DNA from: Trebouxia sp. TZW2008 | Lineage: Eukaryota; Chlorophyta; Trebouxiophyceae; Trebouxiales; Trebouxiaceae | Reading direction: 5' to 3' | Assembly: GCA_002118135.1 (NCBI GenBank) | Contig: BDIU01000154.1 | Span: 62,165 to 126,164 of the forward strand | Length of the DNA: 64,000 nt | Shown here: positions 1 through 17,900 of the stretch, piece after piece | Position numbering within the stretch: position 1 is the first letter of the stretch | Layout: every line of letters begins with the position of its first letter | Position numbers and translations under genes: made by a program | Notes under the pieces: generated by a model | Told to the model about the DNA's origin: nothing | Seen by the model: the letters and a program-made list of their open reading frames with translations, nothing else | Database searches by the model: none

Positions 1-8
1 GTACTGAC

Positions 9-2814
9 CTCCCCGCTTGCCGCGCCCGCCCGCTGCCCCTGCCAAGGAGTCATTGCTTGTTGGCGACCTCTGCAGGTCAAGAGATGTTGCTTAGAAGCAT
101 GCTAGTGCTTGACCATGTTTTAACATTGTGATGGCTGAAGGCCCCTGAACTGAATTGATGGAAGCTACAGCATAGCAGAGCTTGTCTGCAGTCAGACTCA
201 AGCAATTACATGGACTTTGTCATGCAAATGTAGGCATGAGATCAGAACTTGTCTATTGCTGCAACTTCAAATCAACAAAACACGTACATGCTATGCTTCA
301 AGCAGTCATGCCCAGTCACTGCTGTGGTCTTGCTACATGTCAACTGCTACCACCATCATCTCAATTGCTTGAGCACTGCAATTCGCATCTATGGTATGCC
401 ACCATCTGATGTTCTATGTGTGGTTCAGCAAATGAGCTTGAGGGCAGTATTGCACATCATCTCGGCATGATTCTCAGCAACATGATTTGATCTGGTTCAT
501 TACCAACAGCCATTGGCATCACACATTGGCATGTAATCGTTGCAACAAAGATTCAGGTGACTTTGACTGTCAAGCTGAGCATGCAGTGAACCCCAAGGCG
601 ATTGTCGCATGCAATGAATCACAATATGTGATGCACAATTTGCAATTTGTGATGTGCAACATGCGGTATCTGAGAATATGAATCACATGCAGTGCAAAAC
701 TGTCAAAGACGCAATCATTTTCGAGTGCCAATCACTGGTCACGCATTGCATGTTACCTCAGCATGGTTCTGAGCAGCATGCTCTCCAGGGTCCTGAAGTT
801 GAGAATACAGCATGTCAAACTCTTCATTGATGCGTGCATATGCATCTTCACTGCGGGGGGACAGGGGCAGCTTGACATCTTCAGGCGCAAGTCCCAAAGG
901 CTTCAGAATGTCTGTCTGCCTCTGTTGTAGCGCACTGCACGGCATGTTTCATTTCATTTCATATCTTTTTACAATACATGCTGACAGTGCTGTGTCTTTT
1001 GAGTCTGTGTTGGTGTTTGAGTTTGCCCACAACGAGGTGTGCGATTACATAGCAACAGTCATTTCATGAGTGCTTCCCGCCAGCTTGCTTATGCAGCGTG
1101 CTGACAAAGACACTGTCTCGTGGCGGAACTTATGACTTTGCTTAAAAAGTTTGTTACGCTCAGAAGTAATGTGTTTGCTCAGATTTGTGGTTTCAGGCTG
1201 CATAAAGAAACAATCATGAGAGCCATGCATGATGCAGGAGAGAAAGACATTACCTGCCATCAGACATTGATGAGATGTCACCCTCACCCTCCTCAACCAC
1301 TAGCGGTCTTCCCTGCAAGCAGAGACAGGCTATGAGCTCACCATTGTTGCATTCGCGCATCAGAGGCTAAGCACACAGAAACAAGATACCATGCAGTAAC
1401 GTCTGCTTATCAGGTATTTTGATGTAAGGACAGTCCTGACGTAAGCACAATGCAGATGGTAACCAATCACTGCATTATGACTGCAGTGGTACCTCTTTGT
1501 AAGTACAACTTGACACAGGGATAGGTTTCTTGGCAACCAAAGCAGTCATTATGAAGAGCAACCACTGTACTGTACAGGCATCAGTGGCTAAGCACACAGA
1601 AACAAAGCACCATGCAGCAACTTCTCTCTGTAAGGTTACTCGATGTAATAACATTCCTGATGTGAGGACAAGGCAATTGGTGAGCAAGCACATCGCATTC
1701 TGACTGCAGTAGCACCTGTGAATGTGGACAACTTAATGAAAGGGCAGTTTTCTTGGCAACCAAAGCGTTTGTTACAAAGAAGTGACTGCACTATCAGAGG
1801 CTAAGCACACAGATTCAAAACACCATGCAGCAAGCTCTCTTTGGAAGGTCACTTGATTGGTGTATGGACACACATGATGTCAGGACAATGCGATTGCAGC
1901 AAAGGCAGTTGTTAAGAGGAGAAGTCACTGCATTGTCAGGCATCAGAGGCTAAGCACACAGAAACAAAGTATCGTACCCTTCTCTTCCTCTGAGGGTGCA
2001 AAGCCAAAACCTCTGCTGCCAAGTCTGGCGGAAGTATTCTCATCAGCTGCAAGCAACAGAGCAATGGTCATGAGCAAACAGAAAGACACAGAAGTCTATG
2101 CCTTTAGGCGTCTGAACGGGAGCCTCTATCATCAGAGGCAGCCTGGGATGGTCATGATGATGTTGCAATTTTGGTGCGCAGCATTTGCAGCATACTGGCA
2201 GGTCAAGGCTTATGTCAGAGGTCAAGGCGTATTGTCAGCAAAACAGAACCAGCAAGGAGAAGGTTGCGAAGAGCAAGACCAGGACAAAAAAAGCCACCAA
2301 GAAGAAAAGTAGTAGAAGGCAAGCCAGCAAGGAAAAGACTGAGTTGAGGCTTACGTCCTGGTTGTTGCGCGTCTCATGCGGCTGCTGACATGTTCTGCTG
2401 TATCTGTCCAGTAGACCTTCCATTTCGCTGCTCGTGTACTGTGACAACTTATCGTCTGGGCCAAACAGGAACATGGCGATGTCACAGCCACAAAGAACGC
2501 TGAGCTCCATGGCTCTTCTCATCAATCCGTTCTTCCTGCGATGAAACGTCGCCTGCAAGCCAAAGTGAAAACTGCTGAAAGGCACCCTTTGAGCTCAGCA
2601 GACAAATGTTGCATGTCTAGACTAGCACGTACCATACGCTCGTGGTCATCCTCAGTCCTGGCCATATTCACGGCTTTGCGGTCCACTGCACAAGCAGAAG
2701 GCTTTCTGATACGGTCGTATATCATGCGGCTTGTGCCTTGAGGCTGTGCTTAACACGTCCTACATTTAGGTTCGATCCTGGCACGTTGCTTGCAATCGCT
2801 GCAGTGCGCTTACT
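9..2814 (-). CDS. MEF2-like MADS-box transcription factor (3' end beyond window)
   Basis: DNA-binding transcription factor expected in the nucleus. Exons assembled on the minus strand: 2814 (a single A), 2633-2685, 2355-2552, 1978-2046, 1254-1312, 757-921 and 9-69, with the gene continuing past the window edge. The start codon is split: the A at 2814 joins TG at 2685. Residues 1-66 form a MADS domain with the type II/MEF2 hallmarks ATFHRRKNGLMRRAMELSVLC, then DIAMFLF and KLSQYTS. The N-terminal arm (DRKAVNMARTEDDHERM) is unusual, because the usual GRKKI is replaced. Later exons are Ser/Pro and Gly rich with no recognised domain. The joint between the exons at 1254-1312 and 757-921 does not keep phase with the simplest sites, so a small exon or a shifted acceptor is likely there. 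Family assignment is firm; the 3' structure is tentative. Confidence 0.82.
1359..1977. repeat. Tandem intronic duplication in the MADS gene
   Basis: The start of the minus-strand intron after exon 4 (plus-strand motif 'gaggctaagcacacagaaac') recurs near 1363, 1580, 1796 and 1948, giving units of roughly 150-220 bp with visible divergence. Only the copy at 1978 abuts a live donor. The intron therefore appears to have grown by repeated duplication of its own 5' end. Confidence 0.8.
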
Positions 2815-3507
2815 TTGGCTACGTGTGAAACGACGACTATGAGCAGGGGGGCGACGCTGGCTGTAGCCTTAGTACTGGACGGCCTGAGTCAACGAGGGGA
2901 GTCCTCTCCGCTGCAGATTTTCGGCTGTGCGGGCCGACTTCAACCCCGCTTCGCTTGCTGCTTCCAGTAGCAGCGCTGAGCGACCCTCAAACACGAGCTA
3001 GCAAGGACAACCTGGCAGACTTATGCCGGGAAAGCGCAGATGTAACTGCCATGCAGACCTCGATATTCCAGAAGGGACCTCAAACAACGGGAACAGCGCA
3101 GCAGGTTGAGCCCCTTCGCTTGCTACAGCCTCTGACGACTGCCAGTGAGTCAGCTTCGAAGCTAGGCTTGGCAAGGTCGGGTCGCACCTGCAGCGCTGCT
3201 CTGCGATGGCGACGGGCAGGAAAGGATTCTAGACAAGCATGCAGCTTTGCTCATTTCCTTTGACTTTCTGTGAAAATGGCTCAAGGTGCAGTATCCCTCA
3301 AAGCCAGCAGTCAAGCGCAAGGCTGATTGCATCGGGCTGGCTGTGAGTCGTCTCCCACCGCCGTGCAGCAGTAGCGATGCTCGGCTGCCGCGCTCCTGCA
3401 GCTTGGCAGGCTTGCTGGGCTCTAGTCAGCGACGGTGTGACATATGCATGCGAGTCGATGCTGCCAAGCCTGTCACAGCTGTCATGAATCATGACGCGTA
3501 GCCATTT
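2815..3507. promoter_or_regulatory. Divergent intergenic region, MADS gene / membrane coiled-coil gene
   Basis: About 690 bp between the MADS gene's split start codon (minus) and the ATG at 3508 (plus). No supported coding segment lies here. It must hold both promoters and both 5' UTRs. It looks more CpG-rich than the flanking introns. No specific factor site was identified. Confidence 0.5.
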
Positions 3508-5445
3508 ATGACTTCATGTTTTCGCGTCGGAAGCTTTGCGAGCACATCATGCAGCATGCGCCAAACAGGAGCGCCTCCGCTTTTCAGCCGTTCACCTAGC
3601 AAGCGTTCACAATTCGCGCGGCACGTTCGTGCGCACGGCCTGCAAAGCCGGCAATCTAGCTCACCTGTGCCTGTGCAAGACACCATGATCTCGGCCGCAA
3701 AGCTCTTCCAAGCGCTGGAAGTGCTGAGTCTGGCGAGCTCAGTTGGGCTGCAGGCATATGCAGTGCTGCAGACGCATCAAGCACGCCAGCAGGCACATCA
3801 GAGTCAAGAGTATGAGTTTCATCAATCAGAAGATCCCTCTGACTACCCTGCACAGACAATTGCGCCGCCCACATGGGCATCACACACAGCCATTTGTGCG
3901 CTGACTTTGGCATTTGTCTTCTCAAAACTTGGTCGCTGGATCATGCATGGTAGGTAAGATTCCAGATGAGGCAGGAATGCTGAAGAGTGCACCATCTTTT
4001 GCATGCACTGCTAGGTCAGCTGTGACTGTCGCATGCATCATCAACGCCCTCAATACGTCAAAGGGAAGGGAAAGCTGTCTTGCAACCAGCTACATCATCA
4101 TCAGCCAGCATGGCAAACCTGCTGAAGATTGCACAGACTCCTGCATGCATTTAAGCCCACTGTGAGTGCTGCGTGCACCGTCAAGCCCTCTATTTGTTGC
4201 AGGGAAGGCAGAACTGCCCTGCAACCAGCTACATCATCATCAGCTAGCATTGCCAGGCTAGAGCTCCTTGCAGACCGTCAAGCACAAAGCTTGCAAGCCG
4301 TTGAGCGTCAGCTCACAAAGGTGCAACTCAAAACACGGGTGATGGGGCATGATGTGAGGCCAACTTTGCGAAAGGTGTGATTTCAGCTCATGCAGATTAA
4401 GTTTTGCACCCAGACTGCCATATCTGCTGCAGCAGGACAGCCCGTGATCTTAGGGTCCACATCAAATGCTTTCCACTGAGCATTTGATGTGGACCCTAAG
4501 GCCACATCAAATTGTGGCATTGCATGGCTAGCCAATCAGGGCTAGAGCATGATGCCTCATCACCATTGCACTCAAGCCATGGTAGAGCTATATTTGATTT
4601 GCAGCTGTCTGCTGTGTGACACTTTTGCTCTCATTTGCAGTGCCCTGTCAATTTGATAGTGGAGGTTTGGTGCGGCTGTGCTGATTTCTGCTTGCTATGG
4701 GATCTGCACAGGTTCAGGAAGAGAACATGCAGCAAGCTCAGGTCGTTGCAGTGCAAGCTGAACAAATTGAGGCCATTGGAAAAGACCTTCAGGATACGCA
4801 GAAGCTGCTGTCAGCACTGCAAAGTAAGTCATGAGATGTCCTGAGGCTACAAATTTCGAATAAGTGATCTGTTACGTTGCACTTCTTTTGAGAGCATTTG
4901 TGTATGCTAGATTGCCATGCTGTGTCTTGCATGGTGTTGAGACTCAGCTGTTTGTAGCTTTTGCACCAAGGTATTTTGAGACTCCTGTGCTGAGCCTCTC
5001 TTTTGCCGCAGGTGTTTCTGCAAAACAGTTTGATGTTTTGCTCAAAGTAATGAGGCAACAGCAACAGCAGCAGGAATATAAGCCCAAGATACAGCCTGTG
5101 CAGGACTTGCAAATACTTGAATCTGTGTCTGCACATGAGGTGAGACTGGTTTTGATGTGAGCAGCTTGTGCACAACAACTTCCTTCAGCCTTGCCTGCTT
5201 GTGAGATGAGGCTCGCTTTGATGTGACACGCTGGATGATAACAATTTCCCTTACACTGTTTGATTTCTGTTACACAAGCTGCAGCCCTGACTAAGCTGCC
5301 CTTGCAGGCATGATGAATTTCCGGAGTAAGGCTGCGCTTACTCACAGTTGCATGAGCCAGGAGTCAGCAAGCTGAACTACAATCCATTGCAATTCAAGCC
5401 TTATTGGTAGCAGAAGAACCAACAAGCATGACATGCACAAATTGA
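3508..5445 (+). CDS. Organelle-targeted(?) two-helix membrane coiled-coil protein, 304 aa
   Basis: Unrecognised protein. Exons 3508-3953, 4203-4353, 4712-4823, 5012-5139 and 5368-5445 keep phase and give 304 aa. The first ~60 residues are Ser/Arg rich with almost no acidic residues, as in mitochondrial or plastid targeting peptides. Two hydrophobic stretches follow (about residues 65-85, AAKLFQALEVLSLASSVGLQ, and about 125-142, AICALTLAFVFSKLG). The rest is predicted helical and Gln-rich (LLADRQAQSLQAVERQL; QAEQIEAIGKDLQDTQ; RQQQQQQEY), so coiled coil is likely. The last exon depends on an acceptor at 5365-5367 that opens a further Gln/Ala-rich helix; without it the protein would end near 5142. 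It converges on enkurin 54 bp downstream. It could be an inner-membrane scaffold, but no function is assigned. Confidence 0.65.
4021..4120 (+). repeat. Ghost copy of exon 2 of the 304-aa gene
   Basis: 4063-4110 (including 'gcaaccagctacatcatcat') copies the 5' end of the real exon starting at 4203, and the bases before it also match the intron before the real exon. The copy lacks a CAG acceptor and is presumably intronic. Offset is about 140 bp. Confidence 0.75.
4449..4500. repeat. Perfect inverted repeat, 22-bp arms, 8-base loop
   Basis: Arms at 4449-4470 and 4479-4500 are exact reverse complements (left arm cttagggtccacatcaaatg then ct). The repeat lies in an intron of the 304-aa gene. A perfect 22-bp arm implies recent origin or selection. 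Confidence 0.95.
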
Positions 5446-5499
5446 CCCGGCTCCCCCATTACAAGTTTAGGCTTTTATGGACTACACTGACTGGCTGGT

Positions 5500-7500
5500 T
5501 CAGTCCTGTAGCACCAAGACAGTGCTGCCATGCTCCAACAGCCTGACGTCCTTCTCAATTTCAGTCAGCTGTTTCTCAAAGGTCTCCTTTCTCTTCATCT
5601 TGGCAGGAGTGTCCAAGGAGAAAGGCAGCTTCTGATACGCTGTGTTGACTGTTGCCCACTTGGTCTTGAGGTCTCTCAGCAGCTGCTGCCTTTCCTCTTC
5701 GCTCATCTGAGTCACGTGTGCATCATGCTCCTGTAGGGCAAGACTGTCTTAACCACCACAATACATTGCTAGGTAGCACACTATGGCTCAAATGTGCCAC
5801 GGCTAAGAATCTTGTTCACAAAGCTGACGTGATGTCTGTTGACTGATGGTACAATGACAGCATTCAAGGTTGGCCAAGCATCAAGGTTGGATGACTTGCA
5901 CAGCAGTTGCTGAATTTGGCTAGAAACATGTTGGTTGTCTTGTGAACGCAGTGTTCACTGACAATGTCAGGTTGCTCCACATTGCAGCCATCATATGCAT
6001 TGACACCTCTGCAGTTGCTGACACAGTATGCATCAGGCCCAACGGACAGCTGGTGATCACCTGCTGCTGACGAAGCCGGATGTGTTCTTCTACACTAGCC
6101 TTCTCATCAGCAATTTGCTTCTTGTTCTTGATGAGATATTGTGGTACCTCTCCAAACTCTGGCTTCAGAGTCCACCTGCAACAATCAAACCTCAACGTGT
6201 CAAAGCTGTGATCATGCAGTGGTGACATTATTTTGGAACCAGGTGTGTAGTCGTGCAAGCTTAAGCAACAAGACAGATCTTCCACAGATAAAGTGCAAGG
6301 ACGCGCAGCAGTGAACACAAGTTGCCATCACAAGTTCAGCATACTGCTTTAGGTCAGTTTGATGATGACAGGTCAATTTGGTGATGATAGGCTGAGACAC
6401 AGTACAATCAAGACATAAACAAGTAGCACAGCTTTCATGGATGCAAAGCTGTTGGCAAGATAGCAAAGTGACAAACCTGAAGTCCTCAGGCATCTGCTTG
6501 GGCTTGGATAGAATAGCCTGAATGGCGTTGGTTGTCACAAAATTCTTGTTACTATGCAGCCCCATGGTGGGCACCTCAGTCTTCAGTGGCACTGGTGCCT
6601 TCAGACGCATCTTCTCTGTTGTTGGCTTCTGAGCTGCATGCCACACAGAAGCTGCTGAATCTCAGAAAAGCCTAACAAAGCTGATTCGTGTTGTTGGAAG
6701 CAGCAAGACTGCAATCTCAACTCTCTAGTGGCTGACATTTGGCTGTCAAATGACAACAAGACTTGAGTGCCTACTGAGGTCATGCGGCTTATGCACAGGC
6801 AGGAGAGGCTGGTTGGAAACAGCAAGATTGCAAGTTCAAGTCTCTGGTAGCTGACATTTGGCAGATGAATTGAAACAAGCCCTGAGTGTCTGCTTGCTTA
6901 GGTCATGCAGCTTATGCTCAGGCAGGAGAGGCTTGTTGGAAACAGCAAGATTGAGAGAGAGAGAAATTTTACATGCTTCAGCTAGACAACAAGTCTAATC
7001 GCATGTGCCACAAGTGGCAAAATCTCATTCAAGTATCTGAAATGTGTGACTGTATCACTGTAAGTCATGAACGACAAGCTATGAGTTGAAGATTCCAGTA
7101 GCTGACATTTGGCTGACCAACGACAGTAAGACTTGAGTGCCTGCTTGCATAGGTCACGTGGCTTACGCTCAGGCAGAAGAGGCTCTAGGGAATGACTCTT
7201 CAGGAACTGCTCTGGCGCTGCGCTGTTCATGCCATAAGGGTGACCAAAAGTGGCTGACGCCTGCACCTTCCTGACTCCCATCTCATAACCCTTGGGGTCC
7301 ACCTTGCCATTGTGCTGCAAACAACACTACCGTTCAAGCACTGCCCTAAGGGAAACAGGCTATCTTTGGAGGGGAAGAGTTGGCAAAGTCGACTGCGCCA
7401 CCTTTGAACGGTACAGGGGCTGCTTTGGTGTGGGGGCTTGGTACTGTGGGATCAGGTTGTAGATGCTTTCCTGCTCTGGTGAGGGGTGATAAGCTGGCAT
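5500..7500 (-). CDS. ENKUR: Enkurin homologue (ciliary microtubule inner protein)
   Basis: Enkurin is a small axonemal protein; its Chlamydomonas counterpart is FAP106, at the inner junction of doublet microtubules. Minus-strand exons 7402-7500, 7167-7314, 6477-6633, 6061-6175 and 5500-5730 join in phase to 249 aa, close to the 256 aa of human enkurin. The N-terminus carries the family motif ESIYNLIP just after the start (MPAYHPSPEQ). The middle has NFVTTNAIQAIL, then the C-terminal enkurin domain: KPEFGEVPQYLIKNK, a helical stretch ending RLRQQQ, and KLPFSLDTPAKMKRKETFEK followed by a charged helix. I chose the ATG at 7500 because it runs straight into the motif without an intron. It shares a divergent promoter with DapL. 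Its presence implies the organism makes, or recently made, flagellated cells. Confidence 0.93.
6696..7166 (-). repeat. Ghost copies of the enkurin exon 2 donor junction
   Basis: The last ~20 bases of exon 2 plus the following intron recur at about 6780-6812 and 6903-6935 (plus-strand 'gcttatgctcaggcaggaga' against the live 'gcttacgctcaggcagaaga' at 7161-7180). In both copies the donor GT has become AT (RC ataagc), so they cannot be spliced there. The shared intron motif 'agctgacatttgg' also recurs. A short GA microsatellite (6954-6963) sits between copies. Confidence 0.8.
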
Positions 7501-7962
7501 CGTGGGCTGACCTATCAGAACTCAGGAGTGAACAGACGAAACGTCAGGACGACGTCACTGGCCGTGACACTGACTAAGGAAGCCACTCTAACGACTGAAG
7601 GCAGAGGATGGCCCGCGGAGAGGGTTTGCGCAAGTTAAGCTAGAGCGAGACGGGCCAAAGGTCAAGAGACTGCAAAGTAAGAACAGCAGTGAACGTGCTG
7701 TAACCGCTGTCGCAACGCCGCTGAGAACTGGAGTGCAGGCAGAGCGGGCTGAGTCGGTCGGTCGTGCACTTCAGAGCCAGCGAACGCTGCAAAAGCTTCA
7801 GGACACACCCTTGGTTATGCCAGGCTCTGCCCAGCAAGCGTTACGCCAACCGAACCTAACAAGATTTAGCGACTTTGAGCTCTGCAACTGGCACAGCGTA
7901 CGCAGCAGTCGGCATCGAAGCATGGCGATTGCGGGCGCCCTTGGGGCGCATGCCCCAGCGAC
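7501..7962. promoter_or_regulatory. Divergent promoter region, enkurin / DapL
   Basis: At most about 460 bp between the enkurin ATG (7500, minus) and the first plausible DapL ATGs (7922 or 7963, plus). A flagellar gene and a lysine-biosynthesis gene share it. No convincing TATA box or X-box was recognised by eye. Confidence 0.5.
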
Positions 7963-13960
<5,998 letters not shown>

Positions 13961-14966
13961 GAATAGAAATCCTGGTGCTATGTGCTCCTTTGGGGCTAAT
14001 GTGCACAGTGTTGACAGTACAACAGGCTTGGTGTCTGACCATGATGCGCTGTCATGCTTGCATAGACCCGCTGCATGCATGCCATCAGGCACGCTGCTGA
14101 GTTGCTCAATAAATCACATTTACTGATTAACTGCAGTTGCTTTGATGTGTCGACGAGCTTTGCTTTGCTGCCTACTGCTGTGTTGTCTTCTTTATCTTTG
14201 TTTGAGACGTTGACATAGCTCGCGCGGTTGAACGAGGTCAAATACGGTCCAATGAAAGGCTTGAGAGGAGCTGATGCCTTGGGGCAGCTCTGCATGCAGC
14301 ACTAGTGTCTACCAGACTGCATGCATTCCATGACTTTCTTGGCAATCATGAGGATTTGCTTGCTTTGTATGCTATATCAAGAGCGTTTGCAGCAGCTCTT
14401 AAGACATACATGCTGGTGTGAAGCTACGGTCACCTGGGTGAGCATTCCTTCGCTACTTGCATGTAATAGCTGTCATGCTTGAATGGGGTTTCATTGCCAT
14501 GTGCCAGCAAGTCAGCTGTCTTGCTTGAATGGCGTTTTCATTGCCAGTTGCCAGCAAGTTTCCCCCCTCGAACCTTTGAAATATCATGATGTTCCTTGTC
14601 AAATCACTGCAAGGATCGAATTCAAGTCATTTGGATTCTCTGATATCAGATGCACGTACCACACATCGAGGTATGAAAAGGCTCGTCATTTGTTGCATAT
14701 GCTAGCCTGACGTCTACCCTGACGCACTTGCAAGGGCATCAACTTAGCTATTCTACTGTCTCAATGCTAATTCAAGCTGCCAACCAAGGACGGAAAGCGC
14801 AGTAGTTATATTGCACAGAAGCATGCCAACTTGAGCATCATCTGCTGACTGAGTTCAAAGATAACAAGGCAACATGAAAACCAGCAACAAATGAAGCCCA
14901 TCAACTAGCACACGTGGACAAAACTGACCGTCCTGCGATGTATCCACGTATAACAGATCATGATCA
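13961..14966. other. Intergenic, convergent DapL / UTP3
   Basis: About 1 kb between two convergent stop codons. It should contain both 3' UTRs. Two diverged copies of an element around 'gtgccagcaagt' occur at 14485-14560 ('gcttgaatggggtttcattgcc' type), about 47 bp apart. I see no coding signal. Confidence 0.5.
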
Positions 14967-17900
14967 TCAGAATCTGACACCACGTGTAACACCAGACTTA
15001 ATACCAGTCCTTTCTCCGCCATAACCACCAGCAGCACCAAGAGTGCCTTCTTGCACTTGACCCTTGCGCCTGATCTTTGCCTTCTCAAACTTGTTCCTGT
15101 TGTGTTTTCTCGGGTTCTTGGTTGCCTTGCTCCTGTGTGGTGTGAGCCCTCTGTTCTTCTCAATGTCAGTTGTGATGGCCCTTGCTCCTTCAACAGTGGG
15201 ATCAGGCCTAGGCGGCAGGGTATTTGGCGCTGTGTATTTGCTCTTTTTGGTCTTCTTTTTGCCTTCTGCAAGGGCTTTGGCCTCCTTGTAGAAGTCATCT
15301 TCTTCTCTTTGTCGCTTCCTAGGCTGCTCATTGTCGTCGCTGCCAAAGCCATTCGCCCTGTAGACAACAAGACTGTGATAGTGATGTGGAATGACACTAA
15401 TTGCATTCACACCTTGATTTCATGTAAGTCTTGCTGAAATGTCAGGATGTCTGTCAACACTCTGCCAGATAATGCAAATGGCATGAGTGCCACCAATATT
15501 TGCAATCGCTACCAATGTATGCACACGCAAGCATTTACGCCGTGTCAACGGCAGGTTTCATGACGTGTTGTAGACAAGCTTCAGCATGAGAGGCAAGGGC
15601 TGCACTGCAACACAATGTCACACAGATGCAGAGACAGACAAGACCATTATGAAGGCATAACAGCTGGGCGGAAAACTTACTGAGCAGAATGTTTGGCTTT
15701 GACGTTATCATATCTGGCTCGCCGTTGTGACAATGGAAGCTTAGCAGATAAGTCATCATCTCCAGATTTGAGCTTGCCCTTCTGCTGATTTGCTAGGTCT
15801 GCGCCAAAGCGCTGTGAAGTCTGATTGGCCAGGAAACTCTTATCTACATCATTGGCCCCTCCATCATCAACCTGAACACAGCACATTGCATTTACGGCAC
15901 GTTGCGTGTGAAGCATGGACATGGCCAGGGCTGTAAACGCATCTGATTGACACAACACTAGGTGTATGGATTTGTTGATTGGCCAAAATGGCCCTGCCTA
16001 ACACATCTATCAAGCCATTGCAGAAGGTGGGCAGAGAGCAAGTGTTCTGTGCACCAGGACTGTGGTGCAGCAGCATCTGGATTTGACTACTTGATGGAGC
16101 AGGATGGACAGTGTATGACTGACTTAGCTGGCAACAGGTTTCCTGCTGTTGCTGAATAGCATGCCAGGCAGAATACCTTGAGGCAGTCATGCAGGTGCAT
16201 AGCTGATATCACAGCTTCATAATGAAGACATGTCAAGCTTTGAGCCAAGCAGCACTCACCCCAATCAAGTCTGCCACATCGTCAGCAAAGTCATTCATCG
16301 TGGCAGCTCCAGATAGGTTAGCTCTCCTGTCGGCCTTCAGCTGCTTCTTCTGCTCCTTAGTCAAGGGCACTCGGGTCATGAGGTCCTCTTCTTCTGCTGC
16401 TCTGGCCTCCAGGCGCTGTCTGTGCCTCAAGGCTTCAAGCCTCTCATTCCCAGCAACCGCATCAGATGACCGCAACTGCAGATATGATAACAAGAATCAA
16501 TACACGTTCCAGCATATGTGCTAAATGTGTGTGCCCCAAATCCTGTCTTGCCAGGCAGGCTTGTTCTGAGCGTCTTTCTATGGACAACTGATATTCAACA
16601 TTCAGGTTTTAGGCAGATATGATGACATAAGTAGGCTCAATGTAGGCTTAAGGAGCAGGTGTGTCAACAGCTGAAGTGTGCATAAGCTGACCACAGCTGC
16701 AGACACCTTGACTTGTCAGCAAGGCAGCTTGAGCAGAGACCTTGGCAGGCATTGTATCTCTTGACTGCAACTGCAGACACTGCGCTTGCACATGCAATGA
16801 TGATACTGCCTGATTGTCTATGTGACAGAGGCTGGGTGCTGATGCCCTGATTGTTCTGCAGATGTCAGTAGAGGTTGTTGAACTTGTTGAAAGGCATGAG
16901 CTTCCACCAGGACTTCAGTGAAGATGGTCAGCCAGAGAGTGAGGCATTTGGCAGTGTAGTTTACAGCGCTGAGAAACAAATGAGCCCAGCACTCTTTGTT
17001 GTCAGTTGCACTGACATGCTATAAACAGATAGCTGGACTGTGCTGAGACTCAAGTCCGCGCACTTCTCAATCATGAGCACCGACATACACAAACCAACTG
17101 ATTCTGTACAAGTAGCTTCTGTGTACTCAGCAACAAAGACTTTATGACACAAAGTTGCCTTTGGACTTGAGTTTTTGCGGCAAGGGTGTACATGTGCACA
17201 AAGTACATGTGCACAAATGACATGCAAAGGAGTGTGCTAGCAGATGCATGTACAAGATGCAAGTCCGATGACAACTGCAGTGGCATGACTCACCTCTTCA
17301 GGTGCACCTTCCAGCTCCGAAGCCAAAGCCTGCATGAACTCGCTCCGACCAGCCTTGCGCGCGGCGTGCTGCTGCCGTCGCCGCTCCTTCTTGCCGTAGT
17401 CCTTGTCTGGATCGTCGTCCATAGTCACCGGGTTCAGCTTCGGCGGCCGATACACCTGTCCCTCTGCTGCTTCATTGTCTTGAGCCAGCTTGGGGATCAG
17501 CTGATCTGGCTTGGGTCCATACTGGAGGGGATCTTGAGCTGCTGCTGCTGCTCCGTTTGCTGCCATATCCAAACCCTTGCCTGACCTCTGGATGCACACA
17601 AGCAACGTCAGAGTGCAATGTGCGAGACTATGTTGTGGCCTTGGCCTGATTTCTGTGGACCAGCAAAGTCAACACTGGCGCCAAACTCTTCTGCTTTCAA
17701 TCAAGGCCCACAAGCATGCATGATGCTACTGATGCCTTCTGCATGACACTGTACAGGGAGAGCTGTAAATGATGATCCTGCCTCAGGTGACTTGGCATAA
17801 GCCACCTAGACGCAGCGTGATGCATGATTTGATCAAAAAGAAAAAAGAGGGCTCAGACGACAGCACCAATTCTGAAGATCTCAGGGCTTTTGCCTCCTGA

